The notes beneath the pieces are model-generated. The model saw nothing but the letters and a program-made list of their open reading frames with translations. It was not told where the DNA came from and made no database searches. From Stratiformator vulcanicus (lineage in GTDB: Bacteria > Planctomycetota > Planctomycetia > Planctomycetales > Planctomycetaceae), in contig NZ_CP036268.1 in NCBI RefSeq assembly GCF_007744515.1, positions 3,864,088 to 3,928,087 of the forward strand: 64,000 nucleotides of DNA, in the 5' to 3' direction. Of the stretch, positions 18,128-25,188 are shown one piece after another (the first letter of the stretch is position 1; each line of letters starts with the position of its first letter). Made by a program: the position numbers and the translations under genes.

Positions 18128-18601
18128 TCATTGCCCGTCACGGACGTAGCGGATCGCTGCTTCGAGGTGGTCTTCATCGTTGATGAACCGTCCGCTGCCG
18201 CCTTCGGTCCACCAATTTGTGCGTTTTGCGTCAAACTCGGACTTCAATCGCCGCGTGCACCACGCCTTGAACTCTTCGCGCACCTTTTTCGGTGGCACGG
18301 CAGCCGCGGTCACCACGACATGCGCGTGATTCGAGCGTGCGTTGACCGCATGCAGCATCCATTTCCGATGGTCGCAGTGATCACCGATCGTCCGCTCGAT
18401 CAGCGCTCGTTGCGATCGCGAAAGCAGCAACGGTTTCTCTTTCAGCCGAGCCGAAGAGTCTTCTCGCAGAATCGGCTGCGGCTCTTCAATTCGGAACACG
18501 CCTTTGTCGACCCATCCCCGATCATCCCCCGGCAGCCACGTCCCGTAGGTCGTCCACGTGATGAGGTACGCGAGTGCCTCACCGTGCGAGGGTATCGACA
18601 T
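18128..18601 (-). CDS. REP-associated transposase-like protein (RAYT), tyrosine position altered
   Basis: 157 residues in the HUH, Y1-type IS200-like family known as RAYTs, which nick single-stranded REP hairpins. Seen: YLITWTTYGTWLPGDDRGWV at the N-terminus (shared with the RAYT at 55450), the metal-binding HUH pair in NHAHVVV near residue 93, and FKAWCTRRLK where the second RAYT reads FKAYASRKLN. The residue at the nucleophile position is thus Trp, not Tyr. C-terminal blocks NWWTEGGSGRF and AAIRYVRDGQ are normal. It is flanked by repeat A copies 7 bp downstream and about 30 bp upstream. Either this subgroup uses another residue or the enzyme binds repeats without cleaving. There is no terminal inverted repeat typical of a self-moving IS. 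Confidence 0.85.
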   Translation of the reverse strand: MSIPSHGEALAYLITWTTYGTWLPGDDRGWVDKGVFRIEEPQPILREDSSARLKEKPLLLSRSQRALIERTIGDHCDHRKWMLHAVNARSNHAHVVVTAAAVPPKKVREEFKAWCTRRLKSEFDAKRTNWWTEGGSGRFINDEDHLEAAIRYVRDGQ

Positions 18602-18631
18602 ATGAGGACTCTTAAGACAAAGAAGACGTCA

Positions 18632-18663
18632 CACAAGCCCGACGCGCAAGCGAGGGATTCGCT
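18632..18663 (-). repeat. Repeat A, copy 4 (inverted)
   Basis: Reads CACAAGCCCGACGCGCAAGC then GAGGGATTCGCT on the + strand, 30 bp upstream of the RAYT start. Confidence 0.78.
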
Positions 18664-18743
18664 CATGGGCTTGCCCGCCACGGGGCACTGTACATTTAAA
18701 TCACCATTGTGGCAAAAACGCAATGTTATTCGGGATTCTAGGA

Positions 18744-18777
18744 GCGAAATCCCTTGCTAACGCTGCGGACTTGTGAG
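18744..18777 (+). repeat. Repeat A, copy 5
   Basis: Reads GAGCGAAATCCCTTGCTAAC then GCTGCGGACTTGTG. It lies immediately downstream of the hisF stop (18784) and could serve as its terminator hairpin, though two substitutions weaken the stem compared with copy 3. Confidence 0.72.
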
Positions 18778-18783
18778 GGGCAT

Positions 18784-19605
18784 TTATGACGCGACGGGCA
18801 TCCGCACGGCGACGCCGCGTTCGGCCAGATACCGTTTCACATCCGGGATGGGGTGCGTGCCGTAGTGGAAGATGCTCGCCGCCAGCGCCGCGTCGGCTCC
18901 GCCATCAGTCAGCACGTCGTAGAGGTGTTCCGGGGCACCAGCTCCCCCACTGGCGACGACCGGGATCGTCACTGCCGCGGCGACGGCTTTGGTCATCTCG
19001 ATGTCGTACCCGTTTTGCGTGCCGTCGGCATCCATACTGGTGAGTACGATCTCACCCGCCCCAAGTTCCTCCACGCGCTCCGCCCACGAAACTGCCTCCA
19101 ACCCCGTCCGCTTTCGCCCGCCATTAATGTGCACTTCCCATACTTCGGGCAGCTCACCATCGCGGACCTCGTCCGTGCTCTCGATACTCGACTCTCGCTT
19201 CTCGACTCTCTTCGGATCGATATTCACCACGATGCACTGGCTGCCGAACCTGAGCGCCGCCTGCCGGACGAAATCGGGATTCTTCACGGCTGCGGAGTTG
19301 ATTGAGACCTTGTCAGCCCCCGCGTTGAGCAGCCGACGGATGTCGTCGAGCGTGCGAATTCCGCCGCCGACGGTCAGCGGCATGAAGACCTGATCGGCGG
19401 TCCGCTCGACGACATCAAGAATGATGTCCCGCTCTTCGTGGCTCGCCGTGATGTCGAGAAAAACGAGTTCATCCGCCCCCTGCTGCTCATAGCCGGCGGC
19501 GACCTCCACCGGATCGCCCGCATCACGCAGATTGACGAAGTTGATGCCTTTGACGACCCGCCCCGCGTGAACGTCAAGGCAGGGAACAATGCGTTTGGCG
19601 AGCAT
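18784..19605 (-). CDS. hisF: Imidazole glycerol phosphate synthase cyclase subunit HisF
   Basis: 273 residues. HisF joins PRFAR with ammonia from HisH to give imidazole glycerol phosphate and AICAR in histidine synthesis. The N-terminus [20 protein letters not shown] places catalytic Asp11. Asp130 is in [11 protein letters not shown]. Phosphate loops [13 protein letters not shown] and [14 protein letters not shown] are intact. Most HisF proteins are about 253-258 residues; this one carries an extra stretch at about 134-152 ([20 protein letters not shown]) after Asp130. The DNA for part of this stretch is a run of CTCGACTCTC-like units matching the microrepeat just upstream of the gene. It stands alone, without hisH or hisA. 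Confidence 0.95.
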   Translation of the reverse strand: MLAKRIVPCLDVHAGRVVKGINFVNLRDAGDPVEVAAGYEQQGADELVFLDITASHEERDIILDVVERTADQVFMPLTVGGGIRTLDDIRRLLNAGADKVSINSAAVKNPDFVRQAALRFGSQCIVVNIDPKRVEKRESSIESTDEVRDGELPEVWEVHINGGRKRTGLEAVSWAERVEELGAGEIVLTSMDADGTQNGYDIEMTKAVAAAVTIPVVASGGAGAPEHLYDVLTDGGADAALAASIFHYGTHPIPDVKRYLAERGVAVRMPVAS

Positions 19606-19610
19606 GTGCG

Positions 19611-19640
19611 AGTCGAGTGTCGAGAGTCGAGAGTCGAGGG
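19611..19640. repeat. GAGTCGA microrepeat upstream of hisF
   Basis: A purine-rich run built from degenerate GAGTCGAG / CGAGAGTCGA units, starting 5 bp upstream of the hisF start codon. The same units in inverse sense (CTCGACTCTC) occur inside hisF at about 19178-19212 and again at about 32310-32352. On the hisF coding strand it is pyrimidine-rich, so there is no Shine-Dalgarno here. Confidence 0.65.
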
Positions 19641-19699
19641 ACCGACTCCCCCGGGAGGCCCATCATAGTTTAGCCGCGCCCGACAGGAAGCGCGGCCGC

Positions 19700-20176
19700 C
19701 TACTCATCCGACTCCTCCTCACTTTCCGGCATCCAAAACGCAATGGTGCAAAACGCGAGGATCACGCTCCACGTCAAAATTTGAACGGCGGCAAGCAGCG
19801 TCAATTCGGATAACAGAGGTAAGACTGATCCGTACGGCACTCCGAACGCGACAACGAACATCGCGGTGCTGATCACAATCCCCGAGACAATCACGCTCCA
19901 GGAATTCAGCAATCCGAATCGGCTCAGCACCCACGCCGTCGGTATGCCGATCACCCACAGGCCGAACATCGACGGGAAGATTCCGATAAAGCCGAACATC
20001 ATCCCGAAGAAAATGGTCTTTTCGGCATCGAATGCATCTGCGAGGCCGTATTGCTGCCCTGTACCAACACAACTCAACAGAAACTCGCCAGCCGCGATGA
20101 TAAACCCGCCGCCAAAACTGGCGAATGGGGCGACCCCGAACGCACCGTAGAGTCGAATTCGACTTGTTGCCGCCAT
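19700..20176 (-). CDS. Four-helix membrane protein, unknown function
   Basis: 158 residues with four hydrophobic segments at about 8-34, 54-85 (long, with a Pro-Ser break), 91-112 and 122-147. It ends in an acidic tail MPESEEESDE. A GGGFIIAAGEFLL segment and a WVIGIPTAWVLSRFG loop are notable but do not match a family I know. It lies between hisF and tRNA-Arg on its own. Only membrane location can be inferred. Confidence 0.6.
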   Translation of the reverse strand: MAATSRIRLYGAFGVAPFASFGGGFIIAAGEFLLSCVGTGQQYGLADAFDAEKTIFFGMMFGFIGIFPSMFGLWVIGIPTAWVLSRFGLLNSWSVIVSGIVISTAMFVVAFGVPYGSVLPLLSELTLLAAVQILTWSVILAFCTIAFWMPESEEESDE

Positions 20177-20362
20177 GGTTGCTCAGTCCGAAACCTGGAC
20201 GCGATGAGAGGGTCCACCCAATTTGATACGCAAATGGACCTGCGATTCAACGAATGGGGTCGGTTCGTCACGATTCGCCCCTGTCCGCCATGCTTGAGGC
20301 GCGGCGAACCCTCAGCCTACCTTTCGCCTCTGAGGTATCGGCAGATATGATACCCGCAACAC

Positions 20363-20436
20363 GCCCCCGTAGCTCAGCTGGATAGAGCAGCGGACTTCTA
20401 ATCCGCAGGTCGTAGGTTCGAATCCTACCGGGGGTG
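20363..20436 (+). tRNA. tRNA-Arg, anticodon UCU
   Basis: A 74-nt cloverleaf. Acceptor GCCCCCG pairs with CGGGGGT (first pair G.U). The D-arm is GCTCAGCTGGATAGAGC. The anticodon stem GCGGA/TCCGC has loop CTTCTAA, anticodon TCT. The T-arm is GTAGG-TTCGAAT-CCTAC. Discriminator is G and no CCA is encoded. It reads AGA/AGG arginine codons. Confidence 0.95.
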
Positions 20437-20536
20437 CTTGCAGAGGTGAGGGTTGAGTGGTGAGAGGTGAGGGGAAGAAGGGCGGCTGCTTTCGCCTGCT
20501 TATCGGTGACAGGACTCGGGGACGATCGACGGTTCA

Positions 20537-21808
20537 ATGCGTATCGCGATCGTGACTGCGGGTGGGGCCGGGATGTTTTGTGGGTCGTGCATGCACGACA
20601 ACACCTGGGCGCGGGCCCTACGCGATGCGGGAGAAGATGTCACGCTGATCCCGCTTTACACACCGATCCGCGTTGATGAGGAGAACCTCAGCACCGACCG
20701 GGTCTTTCTGGGCGGCATCAATCTCTATCTCGACTCGCAGTACCACTGGTGGCAACGCGTGCCGCGCTGGATGAAGGGGATGCTTGACTCCCCACGGCTG
20801 CTGAACTTCGCATCACGGCTCGGCGTCAGCAATGATGCGAAACAGCTCGGCGAATTGACGCTTGTGACGCTGGCCGGCAGCGAAGGCCCCCTCAAGCGGG
20901 AGATCGAACCTTTCGTCGATTTTCTCATCCGCGACATTCAGCCCGATGTCGTAATTCTGAGCAACGCACTGCTCGCCGGTGTCGTCCCGGCACTGCGTGA
21001 AAAATATAAGGGCCGCCTCGCCTGTGTCTTGCAGGGGGATGACATTTTCGTCGATGCGCTCCTGCCCGACTACCGGTCACGCGTGCTTGAACGACTAGCT
21101 GAACTCGGCACCTATTTCGACCTGTTCTTCACGCACAGTCGCTACTACGCCGACTACATGGCGACTTACCTTTCGCTGCCGCGGGAGAAGTTTCGGACGC
21201 TGCCATTGGGAATCGATTTGTCGCCCCATCACGGCCTGCCGCGCGAGCAGCCGGGAGAACCGTTTACGGTGGGATATTTCGCGCGGATCTGTCGGGAGAA
21301 AGGCCTCCAAAATCTGATCCCCGCCTTTCGAGCGTTTCGCGAGCAACATCCGACCGCACGGCTCGTCGCCGGGGGTTATTTGAATCCCCACGACAAACCG
21401 TTCTTCGAGTCGATTCGCAAAGACGCCGCCGACCTCGGCGATGCTTTTCATTACGCCGGATCTCCTGAGACGCTGGCGGAAAAGATCGAGCTGCTCCGGT
21501 CTTTCGATGTGCTGTCCGTCCCGACCGATTACCATGAGCCGAAGGGGCTTTACGTCATCGAAGCGTTGGCCAACGGGGTTCCGGTGGTCCAACCAAGGCA
21601 CGGCGCGTTTCCCGAATTAGTCGAAGCAACCGGTGGCGGACTCCTCTATGCACCGGGCGATCTCGAAGAACATGCGGCCCACCTGAGCCGACTCGCTTCC
21701 GAGCCGGAACTCCGCCACGGACACGCCTCCCGAGGCCACGCGAACGTCCGCGAACACTACGGGCCGGATGCACTCGTGCGGGCAACGCGCGAGGCGCTGA
21801 GCCAATAA
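20537..21808 (+). CDS. Family 4 glycosyltransferase
   Basis: 423 residues with the two-Rossmann GT-B layout. The N-terminal acceptor domain starts MRIAIVTAGGAGMFCGSCMH. The donor domain includes FTVGYFARICREKGLQNLIP (typical GT4 strand-turn after the linker) and the nucleotide-sugar site FDVLSVPTDYHEPKGLYVIE, where the EPKGLYVIEA block is a variant of the usual E-x7-E motif, and NGVPVVQPRHGAFPEL. A retaining transferase using a nucleotide-sugar donor is expected; the sugar and acceptor cannot be told. The start has no overlapping upstream gene; the tRNA-Arg and a GAGGTGAG-type microrepeat (about 20441-20475) lie just upstream. It converges on an SGNH hydrolase across palindrome C. Confidence 0.82.
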   Translation: MRIAIVTAGGAGMFCGSCMHDNTWARALRDAGEDVTLIPLYTPIRVDEENLSTDRVFLGGINLYLDSQYHWWQRVPRWMKGMLDSPRLLNFASRLGVSNDAKQLGELTLVTLAGSEGPLKREIEPFVDFLIRDIQPDVVILSNALLAGVVPALREKYKGRLACVLQGDDIFVDALLPDYRSRVLERLAELGTYFDLFFTHSRYYADYMATYLSLPREKFRTLPLGIDLSPHHGLPREQPGEPFTVGYFARICREKGLQNLIPAFRAFREQHPTARLVAGGYLNPHDKPFFESIRKDAADLGDAFHYAGSPETLAEKIELLRSFDVLSVPTDYHEPKGLYVIEALANGVPVVQPRHGAFPELVEATGGGLLYAPGDLEEHAAHLSRLASEPELRHGHASRGHANVREHYGPDALVRATREALSQ

Positions 21809-21820
21809 ATATCGACCACG

Positions 21821-21900
21821 ACAAGCCGCGCACGTAGTAAGCGGATCGAGCGCGGGTTGATGCCCGCTTGGTTGATCCGCTTACTACGTGCGCGGCTTGT
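21821..21900. repeat. Palindrome C, copy 1 (27-bp perfect arms)
   Basis: Arms 21821-21847 (begins ACAAGCCGCGCACGTAGTAA) and 21874-21900 are perfect reverse complements over 27 bp. The 26-nt spacer holds a second small hairpin (GCGGG-TTGAT-GCCCGC). It lies between convergent genes (stops at 21808 and 21915), a position suited to bidirectional termination. A near-identical copy with the same spacer is at 22827-22906. Confidence 0.9.
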
Positions 21901-21914
21901 TGAGTGCGCGTCCT

Positions 21915-22787
21915 TTATGGGCTTGAGCGCTCGACTGCGACGATCTCACCGAGAAGTTCGGCCATCCGCCGGTGACCTTGGGGTGAGAGATGAATGGAAT
22001 CGAGCGTTGCCCCGCCGGAGCGGAGGATCGTCGCGAAGTCATGCTTTGGGATGAGTCGGGCACCATACCTCGAGGCAAGCCGACGTTGGCTCCGCCCGTA
22101 CTCGACCATCAGCGGCGGGAGGGGGAGTTCGAACATCAGAATCTGCCGCCCATCGGCGACGCACTTCGCCAGCAACAATTCAAGATTTCTGTCAAAGTCG
22201 CTCAGCGTTGTACTGCCGAGCAGATCGTTGCCTCCGATCTCAATCACGACGAGATCCGCGTCTTCAATGCCGTCAGCTTGCTCGATCGCCAATTCGGCGG
22301 TCGCGCCCGCTTGAGAAAGATTATTCACGTCCAGTCGCGTCGACCCAGCGAGTAACTGCGGCCAGAGGATCGACTCACCTCCGACCCCGGCGGTCACGGA
22401 ATCACCTATGATTGCCACTCGGCTTCCGTGGGGAAGGGCCAGCGCAGGTCGCACGTGATAGGGCGCCTCGACGGCAATAAGCACGACCCAAAACGCAGCG
22501 AGCAGCATCGTCGAATGCTTCGGACTGATCCGTCGAGCGATAAACTTGCGAGTCCGAAAGAACGCCCACAGCAGCGTGAGCAGACCGATCATCCAACCGG
22601 CGTACAGAGGCGTCGGCGTTGAACTGAGGGCGACCAGCAGTAAACCGATCACCGCAAGCAGGCCGACCCATCGATTGACGATCGATCGCTCGGAGCGGGA
22701 GGCGCCGCAGGCCGCGAGAATCAGGGCCGCGCCGACAAAGAAGATTCGGCCACCCACAATCCAAACGATCAACCAGTCGCTCGCCAC
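21915..22787 (-). CDS. SGNH/GDSL hydrolase with N-terminal membrane domain
   Basis: 290 residues. Three to four hydrophobic segments in the first 110 residues (about 5-26, 38-56, 58-75, 94-108) anchor a C-terminal SGNH esterase domain. The catalytic blocks are visible: block I VAIIGDSVTAGVGG (nucleophile Ser), Gly in the region SQAGAT, block III EIGGNDLL (Asn), and block V DSIHLSPQGH (Asp and His). These enzymes remove acyl groups from lipids or polysaccharides. The topology places the active site near the membrane face, side undetermined. The gene is framed on both sides by palindrome C copies, so it forms a neat 1.1-kb cassette. Confidence 0.82.
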   Translation of the reverse strand: MASDWLIVWIVGGRIFFVGAALILAACGASRSERSIVNRWVGLLAVIGLLLVALSSTPTPLYAGWMIGLLTLLWAFFRTRKFIARRISPKHSTMLLAAFWVVLIAVEAPYHVRPALALPHGSRVAIIGDSVTAGVGGESILWPQLLAGSTRLDVNNLSQAGATAELAIEQADGIEDADLVVIEIGGNDLLGSTTLSDFDRNLELLLAKCVADGRQILMFELPLPPLMVEYGRSQRRLASRYGARLIPKHDFATILRSGGATLDSIHLSPQGHRRMAELLGEIVAVERSSP

Positions 22788-22826
22788 GTGATCGCGTTCC
22801 CGCTGGTCGCTCTATTGTAGCGCGTC

Positions 22827-22906
22827 ACAAGCCGCGCACAAAGTAAGCGGATCGAGCGCGGGTTGATGCCCGTTTGGTTGATCCGCTTACTTCGTGCGCG
22901 GCTTGT
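22827..22906. repeat. Palindrome C, copy 2
   Basis: Arms 22827-22853 and 22880-22906 pair over 27 bp with one mismatch. The spacer is nearly identical to that of copy 1 (one C-to-T change). It lies between the SGNH gene start and the stop of the DksA-like gene, in the path of transcription from the latter's downstream side. Confidence 0.88.
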
Positions 22907-22931
22907 CAAATTTCCCTCGAAGAGATCTATC

Positions 22932-23369
22932 TTACTCGACTTCGAGATCACGCAGGGACACTTCGCGATCGCCGGCGGCATTGCGATCGATGGCGGACCA
23001 GTCGCGCTCGGCGGCGATTTCTTCTTCGGTCAGCCCCTGCTCCTCGATCATCCGCTGGGCTTCGACCGAGTAGCGGGTGAAGGGGAGAGCTTCAAGCCGG
23101 GCGATCGGGATCGGTGCCCCGGTCATTTCGCAAATGCCGTAGCGACCGAGCTGAAACTTCTTGACGGCCGTCTCGATCGCGACGATCTCTTCGCTGTGGT
23201 GAGCGGCGAGCATCGTGCCGAGTTCGGCCATCGAGTTCGAGGTGGCGACATCGCCTTCATCCCCGCTGGAGTCGTTGCGGGTCTCGTCGTTGGCGAGCAT
23301 CCCGCGGAGCTCATTGCGACGGGTGACCAGACTCCGTCGAAGCCGTTCCAACCGTTCTTTCCGAGTCAT
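22932..23369 (-). CDS. DksA/TraR-like regulator without the zinc cysteines
   Basis: 145 residues. Coiled-coil N-terminal half (MTRKERLERLRRSLVTRRNE to about 70), then the TraR/DksA C-terminal block GRYGICEMTGAPIPIARLEA followed by LPFTRYSVEAQR. Classical DksA binds RNA polymerase through its secondary channel with ppGpp and holds zinc by CxxC...CxxC. Here the pattern is CxxT...SxxA, so only one of four ligands remains. Non-classical DksA proteins known from other bacteria fold without zinc. An acidic DEGDVA-type segment at the coiled-coil tip region is present. It stands alone between palindrome C and a 350-bp gap. Confidence 0.8.
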   Translation of the reverse strand: MTRKERLERLRRSLVTRRNELRGMLANDETRNDSSGDEGDVATSNSMAELGTMLAAHHSEEIVAIETAVKKFQLGRYGICEMTGAPIPIARLEALPFTRYSVEAQRMIEEQGLTEEEIAAERDWSAIDRNAAGDREVSLRDLEVE

Positions 23370-23723
23370 AATCCCACTCTCCGGCTGTGACTGTTCGCGG
23401 TCGAGCTATCGTTTTCCGCCGAACTGAATTGTCTGACTGATCTGCAACAAGGCACAGCCGATTCCGTCGTTCGAACGAACTCCGAACCGATTGAATTCGA
23501 AAAGTCCGGAAAAGTTCCCCCGACCGGCAAAGGCGGAGAGGGCCTCCGAGCTACCTACAGGGCAATCCCTGCTATTGTGCCACCCACGTTACGTCAAAAC
23601 GCTCAAACGTGTTGGCAAGTTTTGATCGGTGCGGCACAAAAGTCAATCCGGGCAAATTGATCCGGAGCTCGGCCAACACAACCGTAAATCAAATAGAGAT
23701 AAGAGTTTACAGCTTAAATCTGA
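23370..23723. other. Intergenic region upstream of the DksA-like gene
   Basis: 354 bp between the DksA-like start and the stop of the small membrane gene. AT content rises after 23580. Beyond an inverted TCAAAAC...GTTTTGA pair near 23595-23627 I see nothing specific. No gene is supported; an open frame on the + strand (23629-23835) runs antisense into the small gene. Confidence 0.45.
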
Positions 23724-23903
23724 TCAAAGACCGAACGAGAGCACGTACAGAATCAGGAAGACACCGACCATGAAAATCATTGTTTTGACAAAAAACGACA
23801 GGGCCCGTTTGAGAATGACATTGGGCAATTCATAGCGGCTCGCGTTGTAGACGAGACAGATGGCAGCCGCGAGCGGCAGAAGATAGATCAATTTATTGTC
23901 CAT
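23724..23903 (-). CDS. 59-residue membrane protein, unknown function
   Basis: Translated by hand on the minus strand: starts MDNKLIYLLPLAAAICLVYN and ends FLILYVLSFGL, 59 residues plus stop. Two hydrophobic helices (about 5-20 and 38-58) flank a short polar loop ASRYELPNVILKRA. The ATG at 23903 is 6 bp beyond the stop of the 312-residue membrane protein on the same strand, so the two form a tight operon and probably a functional pair. It is below the usual length cut-off of gene callers. No family is recognised. Confidence 0.7.
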   Translation of the reverse strand: MDNKLIYLLPLAAAICLVYNASRYELPNVILKRALSFFVKTMIFMVGVFLILYVLSFGL

Positions 23904-23909
23904 TTGGTC

Positions 23910-24848
23910 TCATCCCGAAGCGGAATCGGCCGTTGCCGGCTCCGCGGCTGATTCGGAATCGTCCGGCTCATCTCCATCGGACGACTTCGGCTCATCTTTT
24001 TTGGCTTTGTACCCGGGCTGAAGCTCTGGCTCGTCACCGCGTCCGTAGGCGGGACCTTCGAAGGCATCCCAGACCGCGAAAATGTTGAGCAGGCCCGCGA
24101 TCCACGTAAATACGAACGCGATTTCGAGGCCGCTGCCGAATCGCAGATGGAGCCGGTCTTCAAGCTCATCGTCGAGCGGGACCTGATACCAATTCAAGAT
24201 CGACCGCGGGATCACGCCGTCAAGTTCGACCTTCCGAACGTTCGGCTGCTCCGCAAAAGTGCGGGGGACACGCAACTCGATCTCACGATCGGCCGATGCC
24301 CGGACCGGTTCCTCGAGCCGTTTCAGCCCGTCGAGCGGAATCTCGATCGGCTCGCCCTCGGCATCGAAGCCGGTGAACACGCCTTTCTCGCCTTCGAATC
24401 CGAGACGAATACGTCCTCGGATTTCCGCGCCGGTCGATTCTTCTCCGTCGAGAAAATCGATGTCGATCTCCCCGCGGAACGGAGCATCGATCGGATCAAC
24501 GAGCACGCTTTGAGGAATGTTCTCTCGGCTCACGAACCGCCGCTGCTGAAGCATTGCCCCCCAGGCGGGAAGCCCCGCGAAGAACTGGGCGCCGTAACCT
24601 TGCAGCACGCGTCGGCCCAGTCTCTGCCGCGGTTGCAGCTTCATTACGGCTTCGGTGCTGTCGACGTAAACGATCTTCCAACCGCCGAGCGCCTGTCCCC
24701 ACAGGAACAACGTCATGATGCAGCCGCAGTAGACGGCCGCTTTCACGAACCGCCCCTGATACAGATGCCCCAGGCCCGGGAAGGCCAGCGCGAGCAGCCC
24801 GGCGAGCCAGCGGTTTTTCAGATCGACCTTCCGGTCCGTCTCGGTCAT
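23910..24848 (-). CDS. Membrane protein resembling DUF6677
   Basis: 312 residues. The N-terminus KNRWLAGLLALAFPGLGHLY followed by QGRFVKAAVYCGCIMTLFLW is a two-helix TM2/DUF6677-like motif found in planctomycete membrane proteins. A soluble middle part (about 85-240) contains strand-rich segments and a third membrane helix sits at about 246-266 (GLEIAFVFTWIAGLLNIFAV). The C-terminus is disordered and acidic (DEPKSSDGDEPDDSESAAEP). It is followed 6 bp later by the 59-residue membrane protein. Function is unknown; I infer an inner-membrane complex. The DUF assignment is from memory of the pattern. Confidence 0.6.
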   Translation of the reverse strand: MTETDRKVDLKNRWLAGLLALAFPGLGHLYQGRFVKAAVYCGCIMTLFLWGQALGGWKIVYVDSTEAVMKLQPRQRLGRRVLQGYGAQFFAGLPAWGAMLQQRRFVSRENIPQSVLVDPIDAPFRGEIDIDFLDGEESTGAEIRGRIRLGFEGEKGVFTGFDAEGEPIEIPLDGLKRLEEPVRASADREIELRVPRTFAEQPNVRKVELDGVIPRSILNWYQVPLDDELEDRLHLRFGSGLEIAFVFTWIAGLLNIFAVWDAFEGPAYGRGDEPELQPGYKAKKDEPKSSDGDEPDDSESAAEPATADSASG

Positions 24849-25132
24849 ACGATCGGGTGCAAAGAGAGCGACTGTCAGGGTGCAGGAAGAACGGTCACCG
24901 GGCGAGCGGTGCTGTGCGGTCGAAGCCGGGCCGCATCATCCTTCGCGACCGACCAGTGGGGCAGTCTAAGTGGAAGTGAAAGCAGAGACTAGCCCACGGC
25001 ATCAACGTCGTTGGGGAAGGCTGTTCGGATTTGAATATCTCGACGATAGCAATTGCCCGGCACGACGTTCTCGCATCCCTGTTCGCTGGGAACGACGCGG
25101 CGCTGGAAAACCAAGTCAAATCGGCCGGGCAA

Positions 25133-25188
25133 TTCAGAACGACCAGTACAGTACGACCAGATCAGAACGGCCAGTTCAGAACGGCCAG
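25133..25188. repeat. Four 14-bp tandem repeats overlapping a stop codon
   Basis: Exact 14-bp period: TTCAGAACGACCAG, TACAGTACGACCAG, ATCAGAACGGCCAG, TTCAGAACGGCCAG. The last copy encodes the final residues and stop of the SLC13 transporter (its C-terminus IWPF-stop lies in 25176-25190). The period is not a multiple of three, so copy number changes would not extend the protein cleanly. Confidence 0.85.

Larger units (their letters stand above)
17888..18783. mobile_element. REP/RAYT unit 1 (REPtron) between two hisF 3' ends
   Basis: A segment of about 0.9 kb holding one RAYT gene (18128-18601) and five copies of repeat A: 17920-17952 (+), 17977-18005 (inverted), 18086-18120 (+), 18632-18663 (inverted), 18744-18777 (+). 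The first and third copies share a longer unit of about 65 nt that begins near GATTTGAAAG / GACTTGAAAT. The unit is bounded on the left by the displaced hisF fragment and on the right by the stop of intact hisF, 7 bp after the last repeat. RAYTs are known single-copy domesticated IS200-like transposases that live among their cognate REPs. Confidence 0.75.

Noticed and set aside
20268-20537. 89-residue minus-strand frame with PGRIRTYDLRIRSPLLYPAE
   Set aside because: This is the well-known false peptide produced by translating the antisense of a tRNA gene; it covers tRNA-Arg.
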